Shown piece by piece: positions 7,962 to 16,100 of a stretch of 64,000 nt of DNA. The notes beneath the pieces are model-generated. The model had not been told where the DNA came from. It made no database searches and worked only from the letters and a program-made list of their open reading frames with translations. How positions within the stretch are numbered: position 1 is the stretch's first letter; each line of letters starts with the position of its first letter. Location: assembly GCF_000014885.1 (NCBI RefSeq), contig NC_011566.1:1996001-2060000 (forward strand), written 5' to 3'. Both the position numbers and the translations under genes were made by a program. This DNA comes from Shewanella piezotolerans WP3 (GTDB lineage Bacteria > Pseudomonadota > Gammaproteobacteria > Enterobacterales > Shewanellaceae).

Positions 7962-9158
7962 TTACTTAATTAATGCAACGGCATCTTGAGCAATAACCCA
8001 TTCTTCATTGGTTGGGATCACCATAGCCACTGGACCTTCGTCTTTAGTGATTTTCCCCTGCTTACCGAAACGTGCCGCAGTGTTACGCTCTTTGTCGACT
8101 TTAAAATTAAAGATCGCTAATGAGTTAAGCACTTTCTCACGAATAACGTCAGAGTTTTCACCGATACCGCCGGTAAACACGACGGCATCAAGACGCTCTA
8201 AAGGAACAGTGTATGAAGCGATGTATTTTGCTAGTCGGTAACAGAAGATCTCAAGTGCTAGGGTGGCACCTTTATGACCTTTCTCGTACCCTTCTTCAAT
8301 GCCGCGGCAATCATTGGTTAGCTCTGAAATACCTAGTAGGCCACTTTGCTTGTTGAGTAGGTTGTTAACTTCATCCAATGTGTAGCCAAGACGATTAACT
8401 AAGTGGTAAATAATTGATGGATCCATATCGCCACAGCGCGTGCCCATGACTAGACCTTCAAGCGGAGTCAAGCCCATAGAGGTATCTACACTCTTACCGC
8501 CTTTAATTGCAGTAACAGATGCCCCGTTCCCCAAGTGAGCACAAATAAGGTTCGTATCTGCTTCATCTTTACCTAAAGCAGCTGCTGTTTCACGGCTAAT
8601 GAATAGATGGCTAGTACCGTGCATGCCATAGCGGCGAATCGCATTTTCGCGGTAAAGTTTGTACGGTAGGGCGTAGATAAAGGCTTTTTCAGGCATCGTC
8701 TGGTGGAAAGCCGTATCAAACACCGCCACTTGTGGTAAATCTGGGAATGATGCTTGTGCAGCACGAATACCGATTAAGTGAGCCGGGTTATGCAATGGCG
8801 CTAATGTGGCACAATCTTCGATGCCTTGAACCACAGACTCGTCAATGATCACTGAGTGAGTAAACTTTTCACCACCGTGTACAACACGGTGGCCAATGGC
8901 TTGGATCTGCTCGGCTATTTGAGGGTGTGCACCTAAGATGTTGTTTACGATGTATTCAACAGCTTCTCTGTGCGCAGTAAATGCACCTAAGCTGGCATCT
9001 TGTTTAGCGCCGTTAACTTTCCACTTAATCCGTGAGTCTTCAAGACCGAAACACTCGGCTAGACCTGAAATTTGGTCATCACCAGTTAGCGCATCAATAA
9101 TCGCAAACTTAAGAGATGAACTACCACAGTTAAGCACCAATACCAGTTTGTTTGACAT
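7962..9158 (-). CDS. ackA: Acetate kinase
   Basis: Converts acetyl phosphate and ADP to acetate and ATP. The preferred start is the ATG at 9158, giving 398 residues beginning MSNKLVLVLNCGSSSLKF, with GAAAGG upstream. An in-frame start at 9200 would add 14 residues not usual in the family. The phosphate-binding NxGSSS is at the N-terminus, HRVVHGG follows around residue 88, and the ATP site has HLGNGAS and GGIGENS. It is the first gene of ackA-pta; a type A repeat lies 48 bp upstream of the start. Confidence 0.98.
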   Translation of the reverse strand: MSNKLVLVLNCGSSSLKFAIIDALTGDDQISGLAECFGLEDSRIKWKVNGAKQDASLGAFTAHREAVEYIVNNILGAHPQIAEQIQAIGHRVVHGGEKFTHSVIIDESVVQGIEDCATLAPLHNPAHLIGIRAAQASFPDLPQVAVFDTAFHQTMPEKAFIYALPYKLYRENAIRRYGMHGTSHLFISRETAAALGKDEADTNLICAHLGNGASVTAIKGGKSVDTSMGLTPLEGLVMGTRCGDMDPSIIYHLVNRLGYTLDEVNNLLNKQSGLLGISELTNDCRGIEEGYEKGHKGATLALEIFCYRLAKYIASYTVPLERLDAVVFTGGIGENSDVIREKVLNSLAIFNFKVDKERNTAARFGKQGKITKDEGPVAMVIPTNEEWVIAQDAVALIK

Positions 9159-9206
9159 GTTTAAACCTTTCGCAATAAGTAATGAAATCGTTTGATTCAC
9201 TGAATA

Positions 9207-9373
9207 ATACCAATCGGTATAAGTAGTGGGTCTACTCCTTACAGGCGAGTTTTAGCGACTTTGATACTGCGTTAATGAGCTTGAGCGTAGAATAACTATG
9301 CGCTTCACTCACTGCCTTGCCTCAAAATCGCTAAACTCTCGCTGAGCGACCAAATCTTTATACCGATTGGTAT
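9207..9373. repeat. Type A foldback repeat, copy 2 (shortest)
   Basis: A 167-bp element with exact 16-bp inverted ends (ATACCAATCGGTATAA and its complement). The inner arms also pair, for example GAGTTTTAGCGA against TCGCTAAACTCT, so the whole unit folds into one long imperfect hairpin. It separates the ackA and yfbV start regions. Compared with copies at 3447 and 61931 it lacks the middle section. Confidence 0.88.
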
Positions 9374-9526
9374 AACAATAACTTCTATGGCAACTATAGG
9401 CCGAAGTCGTAAAATGTGCCCTGTAAAAGAGCGAAAATCTGTTGCTTACCAGGCATTGAGCCTTGGGGCAAGCCGAGTGTTTGTGCTAGAGTTAGGCTTG
9501 TTATTGATTTTTAATAGGTGCCATTC

Positions 9527-9970
9527 TTGAGCATTCAAGTTCTCAAAACCTTAGGTGAAGGCCGTCGTTATATGAAGACTTGGCCTATGGTTAGACAACT
9601 GAGTTTTTATTTTCCTGAGTACCGCGTTATGCGCGCGACTCAAATTGCTTTGCCTTTAATGCCGCTGCTAGCGGTGTTGGCTGGTGCCAGTCAGTTATAT
9701 CTGCATGGCTGGGATTACTTACCTCAAGCAATCACTATTGCATTGTTCTTTATTAGCTTACCGATCCAAGGCTTGCTATGGTTGGGTTGGCGCTCTTCTC
9801 ACCCTTTACCGTTAACCTTGTTGGACTGGGGTAATCAGTTATCAAATAAGCTATCGCAAATGGGTGTTAACTGCCGGCCTTTAGGTGCTAAAGCTTGCTA
9901 TTACGATATGGCGCTTATATTAAAAGCGGCATTCGAACGTTTAGATGCAAGTTATTGGGAAGAGCTTTAG
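9527..9970 (+). CDS. yfbV: UPF0208 family membrane protein YfbV
   Basis: An inner-membrane protein of the YfbV/UPF0208 family, next to ackA-pta as in many gammaproteobacteria. The preferred start is TTG at 9527, giving MSIQVLKTLGEGRRYMKTWP, with AGGTG 6 bases upstream. A GTG at 9518 would add three residues. Two membrane segments (about 45-62 and 70-90) are followed by a soluble domain ending in YWEEL. Work in E. coli connects YfbV to limiting Ter macrodomain interactions; whether this copy does so is unknown. Confidence 0.9.
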   Translation: MSIQVLKTLGEGRRYMKTWPMVRQLSFYFPEYRVMRATQIALPLMPLLAVLAGASQLYLHGWDYLPQAITIALFFISLPIQGLLWLGWRSSHPLPLTLLDWGNQLSNKLSQMGVNCRPLGAKACYYDMALILKAAFERLDASYWEEL

Positions 9971-9982
9971 CTCGGCAAACAT

Positions 9983-10723
9983 TTAATAAATCGCATTAAT
10001 ACCCATATCAATAAAGACTTGCTTTATCTTCTCCATCGTTTCGGTAGTTGGAGGAGAGATTTGATTGAGTTCATACTCTTCACCCATCGCTTCCCACTTA
10101 TGTTTACCTAATTCGTGATAGGGCAGTAACTCCACTTTTTCCACATTGGTCATTGGTTTGATAAATTCGGCCAATGCTTGTGCCGATGGCATATCATCGG
10201 TAAATCCACCTACAACCACATATCTAATCCAAGTTTTTTGGTTTCGTTTATGCAAATGTTCGGCAAATTGTAATGTACGTTGGTTGCTGACTTTAGTTAA
10301 ATCAATGTGTTTTTCATCGTTTATCTGTTTAATGTCAAGCAACACCAAATCGGTGTTATCAAGTAACTCATCAATAATTGGAGTATATTTGCGGACAAAA
10401 CCATTGGTGTCTAAGCAGGTATGAATACCTTCTTTTTTACAAGCTTTAAAAAGTTCTGCGACAAACTCTGGTTGTAACACCGCTTCACCGCCGCTGGCTG
10501 TAACACCGCCACCGCTGGCTTCTAGAAAAGGTCGATAGCTAATGATTTGGCTCATTAGCTCATCGACTTTGATCTCTTTACCGCCGTGTAGATCCCAAGT
10601 GTCGCGATTATGACAGTACTGACATCGCATCAAGCAACCTTGCATGAAGGTGATAAACCTTATGCCGGGACCGTCTACGGTGCCAAAGGACTCTAATGAA
10701 TGAATCCGACCTGTTACTGTCAT
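9983..10723 (-). CDS. pflA: Pyruvate formate-lyase-activating enzyme
   Basis: A 246-residue radical SAM enzyme that installs the glycyl radical on PflB. The CxxxCxxC cluster motif is at Cys30, Cys34, Cys37 (GCLMRCQYCHNRDTWD), and the GGG/GGE motif ASGGEAVLQ is present. The ATG is preceded by AAGGAG. It lies 66 bp downstream of pflB on the same strand and is almost certainly cotranscribed. It acts in the cytoplasm under anaerobic conditions. Confidence 0.98.
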   Translation of the reverse strand: MTVTGRIHSLESFGTVDGPGIRFITFMQGCLMRCQYCHNRDTWDLHGGKEIKVDELMSQIISYRPFLEASGGGVTASGGEAVLQPEFVAELFKACKKEGIHTCLDTNGFVRKYTPIIDELLDNTDLVLLDIKQINDEKHIDLTKVSNQRTLQFAEHLHKRNQKTWIRYVVVGGFTDDMPSAQALAEFIKPMTNVEKVELLPYHELGKHKWEAMGEEYELNQISPPTTETMEKIKQVFIDMGINAIY

Positions 10724-10789
10724 TATTACTCCTTGTGAGGCTAGGGCAGCACCTTGCTACGCTAGCCGAATCAACACATTAAACCGACG

Positions 10790-13072
10790 TTATAGACCTT
10801 TAGTAAAGGTACGAGTGATCACGTCTTGTTGCTGCTCTGGTGTCAGCGAGTTGAAGCGTACCGCATAACCGGAAACACGAATGGTTAGCTGTGGGTACTT
10901 ATCAGGGTTAATCACTGCATCTTCAAGCATTTCACGATTCATTACGTTCACGTTTAGGTGTTGGCCACCTTCACGACTGTCGTTATGAGCAAAGTAACCA
11001 TCCATTAATGCTGCAAGGTTAGCTTTACGGCCATCTTCATCTTTACCTAACGCATTAGGAACGATAGAGAAGGTGTAAGAGATACCGTCTTGTGCATGAG
11101 CAAAAGGTAGTTTAGCAACTGATGTTAAAGAAGCAATGGCTCCTTTTTCATCACGACCATGCATTGGGTTTGCACCTGGTGCGAAAGGCGCACCTGCTTG
11201 ACGTCCGTCAGGTGTGTTACCCGTTTTCTTACCGTAAACCACGTTAGAGGTAATGGTTAAGATAGACTGTGTAGGAATCGCATCACGGTACATTTTCATG
11301 CTGCGGATCTTAGCCATGAATCGCTCTACAAGCTCAGTTGCTAATTCATCAACACGTGCATCGTTGTTACCAAACTTTGGATAATCACCGCTGATATCGA
11401 AATCAACAGCAATGCCATTTTCGTCACGAATTGGTTTAACAGTACCGTATTTAATTGCAGAAAGTGAATCTGCTGCAATTGATAGACCTGCGATACCACA
11501 TGCCATTGTACGACGAACATCTCTGTCGTGAAGCGCCATAAGTGCGGCTTCGTAAGAGTACTTGTCGTGCATGAAGTGAATAGCGTTCAAAGCTGATACA
11601 TATTGGGTTGCTAACCAGTCCATCATGGTGTCTAAGCGACCCATAACGTCATCGAAATCTAAAACTTCATCTGTGATTGGCGCAAACTTAGGACCAATTT
11701 GAGTCTTAAGTTTTTCGTCAACACCACCATTGATGGCATAAAGCATCGTTTTAGCAAGGTTGGCACGGGCTCCGAAGAACTGCATGTGCTTACCAACAAC
11801 CATTGGGCTCACACAACATGCGATAGCATAATCGTCAGATTCGAAATCTGGACGCATTAAGTCATCGTTCTCATACTGTATAGAGCTAGTATCGATAGAT
11901 ACTTTAGCTGCATACTTTTTAAAGTTAAGCGGTAACTGCTCAGACCAAAGTACAGTGATGTTTGGTTCTGGGCTTGGGCCCATGTTGTACAAAGTGTGCA
12001 GGAACCGGAAGCTAGACTTAGTCACTAAAGTACGGCCATCTAGACCCATACCCGCGATTGATTCTGTTGCCCAGATTGGGTCGCCAGAGAATAGCTCGTC
12101 GTACTCAGGAGTACGTAGGAAACGAACCATACGTAGCTTCATCACGAAATGGTCAACCATCTCTTGTGCTTCTTGCTCTGTTAATACGCCTGCGGCGATA
12201 TCGCGCTCGATAAAGATATCAAGGAAGCTTGAAGTACGGCCCAATGACATTGCTGCGCCATTTTGGCTCTTAACTGCCGCAAGGTAACCAAAGTAAGTCC
12301 ACTGAATCGCTTCTTTAGCGTTGGTAGCAGGCTTTGAGATGTCGAAGCCGTAGCTTGCAGCCATCTGCTTCATCTGACCCAGTGCTTTATGCTGCTCTGC
12401 GATCTCTTCACGAAGCTGCATGGTGTAAGATAGGTTTTCGCCTGTTTCGAAGTCAGCTTGAAGTGAACCGAATTGAGCAAACTTATCCTGCATTAGGTAA
12501 TCGATACCGTATAGCGCGATACGGCGATAGTCACCAATGATACGACCACGGCCATACGCATCAGGCAAACCTGTCAATACACCCGATTTACGGCAACGCA
12601 TAATTTCAGGCGTATAGATATCGAATACACCTTGGTTATGTGTCTTGCGTAACTCTGAGTAAACATACTTGATGTTAGGATCCAGTTCGCGGCCATATGC
12701 AGCGCAAGACCCTTCAACCATGCGGATACCACCATTAGGCAGCATTGCACGCTTAAGCGGAGCTTCAGTTTGTAGACCGACGATTGTTTCTAGGTCTTTA
12801 GTGATGTAACCCGCTTCATGAGAAGTGATTGTTGACACTTTATCAGTATCAAAATCAACAGGGGCGTGGGTTCGGTTTTCTTGCTTAACGCCTACCATTA
12901 CTTTATCCCAAAGCTCTGTCGTCGCTTCGGTTGCATCTGCTAAGAAAGACTCATCGCCTTCATAAGGAGTGTAGTTAGCTTGAATAAAGTCACGCACATT
13001 GACTTCAGTTTTCCAATCGCCTGGCGTGAAACCTTCCCACGCGTTTGCAAACTGTTCAGTTTTTTCGGTCAT
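10790..13072 (-). CDS. pflB: Formate C-acetyltransferase (pyruvate formate-lyase)
   Basis: A 760-residue glycyl-radical enzyme that turns pyruvate and CoA into acetyl-CoA and formate. The catalytic Cys pair is in IACCVSPM (about residue 419), and the radical glycine lies in RVSGYAVRF near the C-terminus (about 733). The length matches E. coli PflB. A PdhR-type palindrome lies 205 bp upstream of the start, so pyruvate-responsive control is likely. Confidence 0.98.
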   Translation of the reverse strand: MTEKTEQFANAWEGFTPGDWKTEVNVRDFIQANYTPYEGDESFLADATEATTELWDKVMVGVKQENRTHAPVDFDTDKVSTITSHEAGYITKDLETIVGLQTEAPLKRAMLPNGGIRMVEGSCAAYGRELDPNIKYVYSELRKTHNQGVFDIYTPEIMRCRKSGVLTGLPDAYGRGRIIGDYRRIALYGIDYLMQDKFAQFGSLQADFETGENLSYTMQLREEIAEQHKALGQMKQMAASYGFDISKPATNAKEAIQWTYFGYLAAVKSQNGAAMSLGRTSSFLDIFIERDIAAGVLTEQEAQEMVDHFVMKLRMVRFLRTPEYDELFSGDPIWATESIAGMGLDGRTLVTKSSFRFLHTLYNMGPSPEPNITVLWSEQLPLNFKKYAAKVSIDTSSIQYENDDLMRPDFESDDYAIACCVSPMVVGKHMQFFGARANLAKTMLYAINGGVDEKLKTQIGPKFAPITDEVLDFDDVMGRLDTMMDWLATQYVSALNAIHFMHDKYSYEAALMALHDRDVRRTMACGIAGLSIAADSLSAIKYGTVKPIRDENGIAVDFDISGDYPKFGNNDARVDELATELVERFMAKIRSMKMYRDAIPTQSILTITSNVVYGKKTGNTPDGRQAGAPFAPGANPMHGRDEKGAIASLTSVAKLPFAHAQDGISYTFSIVPNALGKDEDGRKANLAALMDGYFAHNDSREGGQHLNVNVMNREMLEDAVINPDKYPQLTIRVSGYAVRFNSLTPEQQQDVITRTFTKGL

Positions 13073-13586
13073 CGTACTAATACCTTCTGTTTGAGATAAA
13101 GGTTATTGGCAGTTACAAGGTTTATCGTTTAACCCTAACGACCAATAGCTAATGCTTAAACGTTTCGAAGGCCTTAGCCTGTTGTTGAAACGTTTTCGAA
13201 GTGATTTCACTTCGCAGGAATTTGTTTGTTGATATCCACAATCGAATCAAAATCTATTTTAAGAAAGCGGCTATCTAAATTGGTAAGACCAATTTACCGT
13301 AAGTATATTACCATAGGCTTACTGAGCCTGCACTCTAATCCGTAGCCAATTACTGCGTATTTATTGAAACTGTTAACAAGATAGCATTTATTAAACAATT
13401 TAATGTTTGCATATACACTCGATGTCAGGTAATTGACTAGTTGGTCTATTTTTCGCAAGCTTTCTATCGTGAAATCTATATTGAACTTTACTTCTGATTG
13501 CTTAGCAGCCCACAGCAACGCATGAATGTAATTTGTTACTTATGGAGAGTATCAAGCTTATTGATAAAAATTATAGATGAGAAAAA
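13073..13586. other. pflB upstream region
   Basis: About 510 bp. The PdhR-like operator at 13277-13295 is the clear signal. From 13300 to 13580 the DNA is AT-rich; a 74-codon leftward frame (13294-13518, TTG start) has no ribosome site or family and was not accepted. Confidence 0.4.
13277..13295. promoter_or_regulatory. PdhR-like operator upstream of pflB
   Basis: AAATTGGTAAGACCAATTT: an 8-bp perfect inverted repeat around a 3-nt centre, matching the known GntR-family PdhR pattern ATTGGT-N3-ACCAAT. The identical 19-mer occurs at 15354-15372. Assignment to PdhR follows the published PdhR site pattern; the regulator is not in this window. Confidence 0.8.
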
Positions 13587-13615
13587 GGCGAAGAGAGTGC
13601 AGGGCTCTCTTCGCC
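13587..13615 (-). terminator. Intrinsic terminator of the DUF3360 gene
   Basis: On the minus strand an 11-bp GC-rich stem (GGCGAAGAGAG with its complement), 7-nt loop, is followed by five T residues. It lies 9 bases past the stop codon. Confidence 0.9.
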
Positions 13616-13623
13616 AGTTCATT

Positions 13624-15156
13624 TTAAAGTAGAGCAGGTATACCCGTTATCATGCCAACAGCTAACATAGCCGCTAGACAAATAACAAATGCGAGTCCAG
13701 GGATGACCATACGATCGGTGAACGATAATGATTTCGCTCGTTCTTTATCACCAATAAGACCATTATTGTCGAGGAACATGGTTAATGCCCATGCAAGCAC
13801 AGGGTTTGCGACGAATGCTGCAAAGATACATATACCTGCAGATTGGCTATTTTTAGTATCTTTCACCATCTGCATACCAGCTTCAAGTAGTGGTAAAAAT
13901 ACTCCAACTAATAGCGCAATCGACATGACTGGTCGCCATACGGTAACGTCCATTGGGTAACCAATCACTGCGACTAAGATACACATTATTCCGAGTAAAA
14001 TAGCACCTGCAGGTATTGGACGTTTCGCGATAGCAGCAGGGATCATGTATGTCCCCCAAGATGAGGTAATGTTACCGCCACCAACTGCTGTACCGACAAT
14101 CTGGCGAACCGAACAGGTCGTCATAGTATCATCAACATCCATTAATACCTTTTCTGAACCTTTTGGATAATTAAGCTCTTGGAAGATGCGGTGTCCTAGA
14201 AAATCGGGAGACCACATAGCAACAGCTAAGATTGCGAAAGGTAAAGAAGCGATAAAGTGTTCAAGATTTGGTAAGCCTAACTGCCAGCCGTATTCTGTTG
14301 AACCCCACCAGTACATAGGGTTTAAGTTAGGGATCCCAGGTTCGGTCACAAACTTAAGGTCAAGTCCTGCACCTAGTGCAAAAGCGAGCACTATCGCGGC
14401 AATTGAACACAGTGGAATAGCTAACCAACGCTTACCAACTTTAGCAAGGTAAGAATATAAGATGACGTTAGCCAATAGGATAAAGAAAGCCACATAACCT
14501 AAGCTGTAATCCAGAGCATGCTTGGCTTCAAGTCCGCCAGCCCAATCAAAGAGCGAAGTGATCTGACTCTTTGCTCCCATGAAACCTAGGAATACTAACA
14601 ATCCGCCGGCAACCCCACTGCTGGTCAAATTAACGAGCCGCGATCCCCCTTTGAAGTAACTGAGGATAAGACCGAACACGCCAAGCAAAATAGCGAGTGC
14701 CAGAGGGTGGGCACCTGCTAAGGCAATGGCACCAATAAGCGGGATCATTGGTCCGTGGTTGCCACCAAGGTTAGCCCGAGGGTTAATGAATCCTGAGCTG
14801 ATAATACAAAAGAGTAGCGCGGGGATAAGCATTTCAACCCGTACGACTTGGATTGCGAACTCTGCACCTAAATTGACATGCTCCCAGCGTTCAGAGAGAC
14901 CCGATGCCCATGCTGCCATTACAGCTGAATACATTACGGTTATACCGATAGTCCCCGCGATAGCTGGGACTAAATCTTCCCATTCAAAGCGAAAGTCTCT
15001 ACCAGGGAGGTTAAGCCCCCAGCGTTTAGGCTTCATGATTTTTAATTCATTATCCAAATACTCTTCGCGGGTATTGAATTCTGATGCGGGACGGTGAAGT
15101 GCTTGGTAGCTCTGATCTGAGCTTTCTACTGCTTCATTCTTTACTGTTTCAGGCAT
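13624..15156 (-). CDS. DUF3360 family membrane protein, putative transporter
   Basis: A 510-residue polytopic inner-membrane protein with about 12 hydrophobic segments after a soluble 65-residue N-terminus. It matches the DUF3360 family (PF11840), which has no established function. The layout, with glycine/proline-rich half-helices such as GVAGGLLVFLGFMGA and TAVGGGNITSSWGT, resembles the UraA/SulP transporter fold. It stands between pflB and the formate channel gene and shares the pflB operator, so transport of a pyruvate-fermentation metabolite is a reasonable inference. A strong terminator isolates it. Confidence 0.75.
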   Translation of the reverse strand: MPETVKNEAVESSDQSYQALHRPASEFNTREEYLDNELKIMKPKRWGLNLPGRDFRFEWEDLVPAIAGTIGITVMYSAVMAAWASGLSERWEHVNLGAEFAIQVVRVEMLIPALLFCIISSGFINPRANLGGNHGPMIPLIGAIALAGAHPLALAILLGVFGLILSYFKGGSRLVNLTSSGVAGGLLVFLGFMGAKSQITSLFDWAGGLEAKHALDYSLGYVAFFILLANVILYSYLAKVGKRWLAIPLCSIAAIVLAFALGAGLDLKFVTEPGIPNLNPMYWWGSTEYGWQLGLPNLEHFIASLPFAILAVAMWSPDFLGHRIFQELNYPKGSEKVLMDVDDTMTTCSVRQIVGTAVGGGNITSSWGTYMIPAAIAKRPIPAGAILLGIMCILVAVIGYPMDVTVWRPVMSIALLVGVFLPLLEAGMQMVKDTKNSQSAGICIFAAFVANPVLAWALTMFLDNNGLIGDKERAKSLSFTDRMVIPGLAFVICLAAMLAVGMITGIPALL

Positions 15157-16070
15157 AATTTCTCATTCTCCGAAAAGAACTTAGGTTATTCATCGGGATT
15201 TATGACAGTTATTTAGTTGTTCCCTGTTAATTAACAACTTGCATCGCTATAAGTGTAGTCGACTTCAAGTCTTTGTTAACGCATCTGTAACAGCAAATGT
15301 TCAGCATCAATCATGCGAAATGCAGGTTACATGGGTAATCCGTTACTCAAGCTAAATTGGTAAGACCAATTTACCCAAAAGATCTTAACATAGTAACCTA
15401 GGTACAACATCAAGTATCAAAGTTATTGAATGTGGTGTTTGATTAAATTGAGAGCGACTTAACAACTTATACAGTGATGACTAAATAATCTAATAATAGG
15501 CATGCTATTTGCCTTAGTGTCTAGATCAATAAAAGCTGGTTTTTAGCCCAATAATTAACCATTAGTAAAGCTGTCATGTTTGCAACCGCTTTAGTTCACA
15601 AGAACTGGGCATTTATCACACCAAATTAAGCGCGAATTGTGATCTGCGCCGCATCATGGTTGTTGCTCGCTTTTATTTCAAATCATTATGTAAAGGCCTG
15701 TATCAGCTTTCACGACAAATCGGGCGTCGATTACCGACTACGACACGTTGATTCTTTATCAAAGTACACAGTTTCGTTTAGGTCACTTTGTTAATACTTA
15801 GCTATCCCCGCCAAAAAAATCATTTCTCTGGATGTAAGCTAACTAGATATCGGTGTCATAGAAAGTATTTTTAATACAGTGCCTTATTGGTGTTTGTCTG
15901 TTCTGGTAACACAATTAACATCTTTAGATGTTCCTTTTTAAGTATCAAAATTAATGATAGAGCAAATCATTAATATCAAATTTTATTGTGTCATTGCTTC
16001 GGGTAATTTGTGTTTAGAACAAGGGTACGTTTTGAATAACTGGAGTATGGGATGAGTGTAGGTCTATTGA
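15157..16070. other. Divergent intergenic region, DUF3360 gene and focA-CBS
   Basis: About 910 bp, unusually long. It holds the PdhR-like operator (15354-15372). A weak rightward terminator-like hairpin, AACATCT-TT-AGATGTT then CCTTTTT, lies at 15917-15938 and matches no known gene. TTGATTCTTTATCAA (15748-15762) looks like an FNR site but has a 5-base instead of 4-base spacer. No small gene was supported. Confidence 0.4.
15354..15372. promoter_or_regulatory. PdhR-like operator upstream of the DUF3360 gene
   Basis: The same AAATTGGTAAGACCAATTT as at 13277-13295, with the identity continuing through ACC on the right. It lies 198 bp upstream of the DUF3360 start and about 730 bp from focA-CBS. 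Confidence 0.8.
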
Positions 16071-16096
16071 CTTACTGTTACGTGACAGTAAGGAGG
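16071..16096 (+). promoter_or_regulatory. Hairpin overlapping the focA-CBS ribosome site
   Basis: CTTACTGT (16071-16078) pairs with ACAGTAAG (16085-16092), a 4-6 nt loop between. The 3' arm contains the first bases of the Shine-Dalgarno AGGAGG (16091-16096), leaving only GAGG free, 4 bases before the ATG at 16101. Folding could limit initiation. Confidence 0.55.
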
Positions 16097-16100
16097 CAGC

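Noticed and set aside
9159..9200. Longer N-terminus for acetate kinase
   Set aside because: The extra 14 residues are outside the family and the ATG at 9158 has a good ribosome site.
13294..13518. 74-codon leftward frame in the pflB upstream region
   Set aside because: It has a TTG start, no ribosome site, no recognisable family, and overlaps the PdhR-like operator region; AT-rich chance frame is more likely.
15748..15762. FNR-like site TTGATTCTTTATCAA
   Set aside because: The spacer is five bases, not the four needed; kept only as a remark on the intergenic region.
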